This document shows positions 5,632-6,414 of a stretch of 6,414 nt of DNA, one piece after another. The DNA is from Cyanobium sp. NIES-981 (lineage in GTDB: Bacteria; Cyanobacteriota; Cyanobacteriia; PCC-6307; Cyanobiaceae), in NCBI GenBank assembly GCA_945907085.1, contig CAMDSS010000112.1:1-6414 (forward strand), read 5' to 3'. A program made the position numbers and the translations under genes. How positions within the stretch are numbered: the stretch's first letter is position 1; each line of letters opens with the position of its first letter. Below the pieces are notes generated by a model. That model saw only the letters and a program-made list of their open reading frames with translations. It did no database searches and had not been told where the DNA came from.

Positions 5632-5808
5632 AACCGCTTACACCCGGAATGGACCCTATTCCCGCCCAATCCAGGGCCAATCCGGACGAAACGAGGGGAG
5701 TGCCCGGGGCAACGGGAGGAATGGGAAGTCGTCAAACCCACACCGCCAAACGTCAAGCAAACAACATAATTTCGTTACACTCAGTTTGCACTTCGTTGCA
5801 CTTGAACC
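5632..5808. promoter_or_regulatory. Divergent intergenic region cbiX / hli
   Basis: These 177 bp must hold the promoters of both cbiX (minus) and hli (plus). For hli two -10 candidates are visible, CATAAT at 5765-5770 and TACACT at 5776-5781; neither has a good -35 at the usual distance. For cbiX, TTGGCC (5680-5675) and TAGGGT (5658-5653), 16 bases apart on the minus strand, are a weak pair. The AT content rises sharply near 5755-5775, as expected at a promoter. Confidence 0.5.
5774..5802 (+). promoter_or_regulatory. HLR1-like direct repeats, putative RpaB site of hli
   Basis: Three related octamers occur in a row: GTTACACT (5774-5781), TTTGCACT (5785-5792) and GTTGCACT (5795-5802), spaced 11 and 10 bases apart. 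The known HLR1 element bound by the response regulator RpaB upstream of high-light genes, including hliB of Synechocystis, is two copies of (G/T)TTACA(T/A)(T/A) separated by 2 bp, a 10-bp period. The first copy fits seven of eight positions; the others carry G for A at the fifth-base region. The array ends six bases before the hli start codon, so bound protein would cover the start of transcription or translation, a position suited to repression in low light. Confidence 0.5.
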
Positions 5809-6012
5809 ATGACCCGTTCCGCCCAAGCCGACGAACGTTGGTTTCTCAACGCCGCCGCCGCCCAAATCCACTCCGAACAACTGAAGACCGCCGAACGCTT
5901 CAACGGCCGCGCCGCCATGCTCGGCTTTGTGATCGGCGTGATCACCGAAGCCCTGACCGGCCAGGGGATCCTCCACCAGCTCGGCCTCGGCCAACTGCTC
6001 AGCCAGGGCTGA
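5809..6012 (+). CDS. hli: High-light-inducible protein (HLIP / SCP, one-helix CAB-like)
   Basis: A 67-residue protein with the chlorophyll a/b-binding helix of the Hlip family: ERFNGRAAMLGFVIGVITEA at residues 29-48. E29 and R34 are the ion-pair residues, with N32 as further chlorophyll ligand, and AMLGF is the typical core. One membrane helix runs from about residue 33 to 50 and should lie in the thylakoid. The short C-terminal segment GILHQLGLGQLL is also typical. Family knowledge: Hlips bind chlorophyll and carotenoid, accompany photosystem II assembly or chlorophyll synthesis complexes, and quench excess energy under high light and other stress. The gene stands alone, divergent from cbiX, with the HLR1-like repeats immediately upstream and GC-rich hairpins behind it. 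No Shine-Dalgarno sequence precedes the ATG. Confidence 0.94.
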   Translation: MTRSAQADERWFLNAAAAQIHSEQLKTAERFNGRAAMLGFVIGVITEALTGQGILHQLGLGQLLSQG

Positions 6013-6073
6013 GCCCCAACCCGCCCCCCCTGGGGCAGGGCAGGCGAGGATGGGGGCCAAATCCGGCCCCCCC
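6013..6073 (+). terminator. GC-rich hairpin pair after hli, possible terminator
   Basis: Directly after the stop codon, GCCCCA (6013-6018) pairs with TGGGGC (6031-6036). A second hairpin pairs GGGGGCC (6052-6058) with GGCCCCC (6065-6071) around AAATCC. Neither has a T run, so they are not standard intrinsic terminators. They may stabilise the 3' end of the short hli mRNA. The next gene starts 28 bp after the second stem. Confidence 0.35.
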
Positions 6074-6100
6074 AAAGGGCCAACCCCTACGGCCCCATCC

Positions 6101-6414
6101 ATGGCCCTGCGCCTGCCCCCGTTCCAGCCATTACCGCCCCCCGATCCCAAGGGCGAGCTGCTGGAGGTGCCGATTGCCAGCCTCCAGCCAACCCAACTCT
6201 GTGTGGGTATGGCTGAGGTGCAGAGCAGGCAAAAAGACTTTTCCCACGAAGACGCCAAGGAAAGGCGCACCTACCTGGGCAGCAAACCCGTTCCCTTGGT
6301 GCGCAGCAAAGGCGGGGCCGTTTGGATGGTGGACCGCCACCACCGGCTGCGGGCCCTGATGGAGATGGATCCCCAGGCCCATGCGTTTGGCTATGTGGTC
6401 CTCCAGCTGGACAC
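6101..6414 (+). CDS. ParB-like nuclease domain protein (3' truncated by window)
   Basis: The first 104 residues are present; the frame is open to the end of the window. After a proline-rich start, LLEVPIASLQPTQLCVGMAE and the following VQSR form the first conserved block, and VWMVDRHHRLRAL (residues 74-86) with the DRHHR core the second. This is the pattern of the putative ParB-like nuclease family ParBc_2, typically small single-domain proteins in cyanobacteria. Although annotated as ParB-like, the family lacks the helix-turn-helix DNA-binding part of chromosome-partitioning ParB, and its substrate is unknown; the visible part cannot show whether extra domains follow. ATG 6101 is the first start that includes the whole domain. 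It lies 88 bp after hli on the same strand; cotranscription is possible, since no clear terminator intervenes. Confidence 0.85.
   Translation, partial: MALRLPPFQPLPPPDPKGELLEVPIASLQPTQLCVGMAEVQSRQKDFSHEDAKERRTYLGSKPVPLVRSKGGAVWMVDRHHRLRALMEMDPQAHAFGYVVLQLD

Noticed and set aside
5632..5808. Search for a cobalamin riboswitch upstream of cbiX
   Set aside because: No B12-box-like conserved block or the expected multi-stem leader is visible in the gap.
5656..6270. 204-residue minus-strand frame across the hli gene and its promoter
   Set aside because: It runs antisense through hli, the HLR1-like repeats and the start of the ParB-like gene, has a glycine-rich unstructured translation, and would be incompatible with the divergent promoter region.

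Overview
The window reads as a stretch of chromosome from a high-GC picocyanobacterium of the Synechococcus/Cyanobium group. The basis is the gene content. It holds a one-helix high-light-inducible protein, a DUF1230/CGLD27-like membrane protein found only in cyanobacteria and plastids, a DUF2811 protein (a cyanobacterial family) and a cyanobacterial-style long CbiX cobalt chelatase. Codon third positions are strongly G/C-rich, and Shine-Dalgarno sequences are mostly missing. These family assignments were made by eye from motifs; no database search was run. I see no insertion sequence, integrase, CRISPR array or other mobile element.

Layout. Positions 1-1705 (+) carry a compact run: the 3' end of rsfS (ribosomal silencing factor), then a DUF1230/CGLD27-like membrane protein 7 bp later, then an asparaginase II family enzyme 27 bp later. 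An initiator tRNA-fMet (1772-1848) follows, with a strong intrinsic terminator (1856-1887). The only possible start codon of a GMC-family FAD oxidoreductase (1891-3552) lies three bases after that terminator's T run. A second clean terminator (3676-3705) closes the oxidoreductase gene.

Positions 3724-5631 lie on the minus strand: a DUF2811 protein (3724-4056); a probable unlisted 56-residue gene (4032-4202) that overlaps its 5' end; a structured 310-bp intergenic stretch with inverted repeats and DnaA-box-like words; and cbiX (4513-5631). CbiX carries an Fe-S type MxCxxC motif, a second cysteine cluster and a histidine-rich tail.

A 177-bp divergent intergenic region separates cbiX from a plus-strand hli gene (5809-6012). 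It contains three direct repeats spaced like the HLR1 sites bound by the response regulator RpaB. The window ends inside a ParB-like nuclease-domain gene (6101 onward).

The genes do not form one pathway. They are housekeeping translation functions (rsfS, initiator tRNA), nitrogen and redox metabolism (asparaginase, GMC enzyme), tetrapyrrole/cobalamin synthesis (cbiX) and photoprotection (hli). I did not find a clearly new multi-gene system. The points most worth a second look are the repeats at hli, the overlapping small gene, the metal-binding tail of CbiX, the terminator/start-codon abutment, the 4306-4455 structured region and the changed active-site residue of the GMC enzyme.
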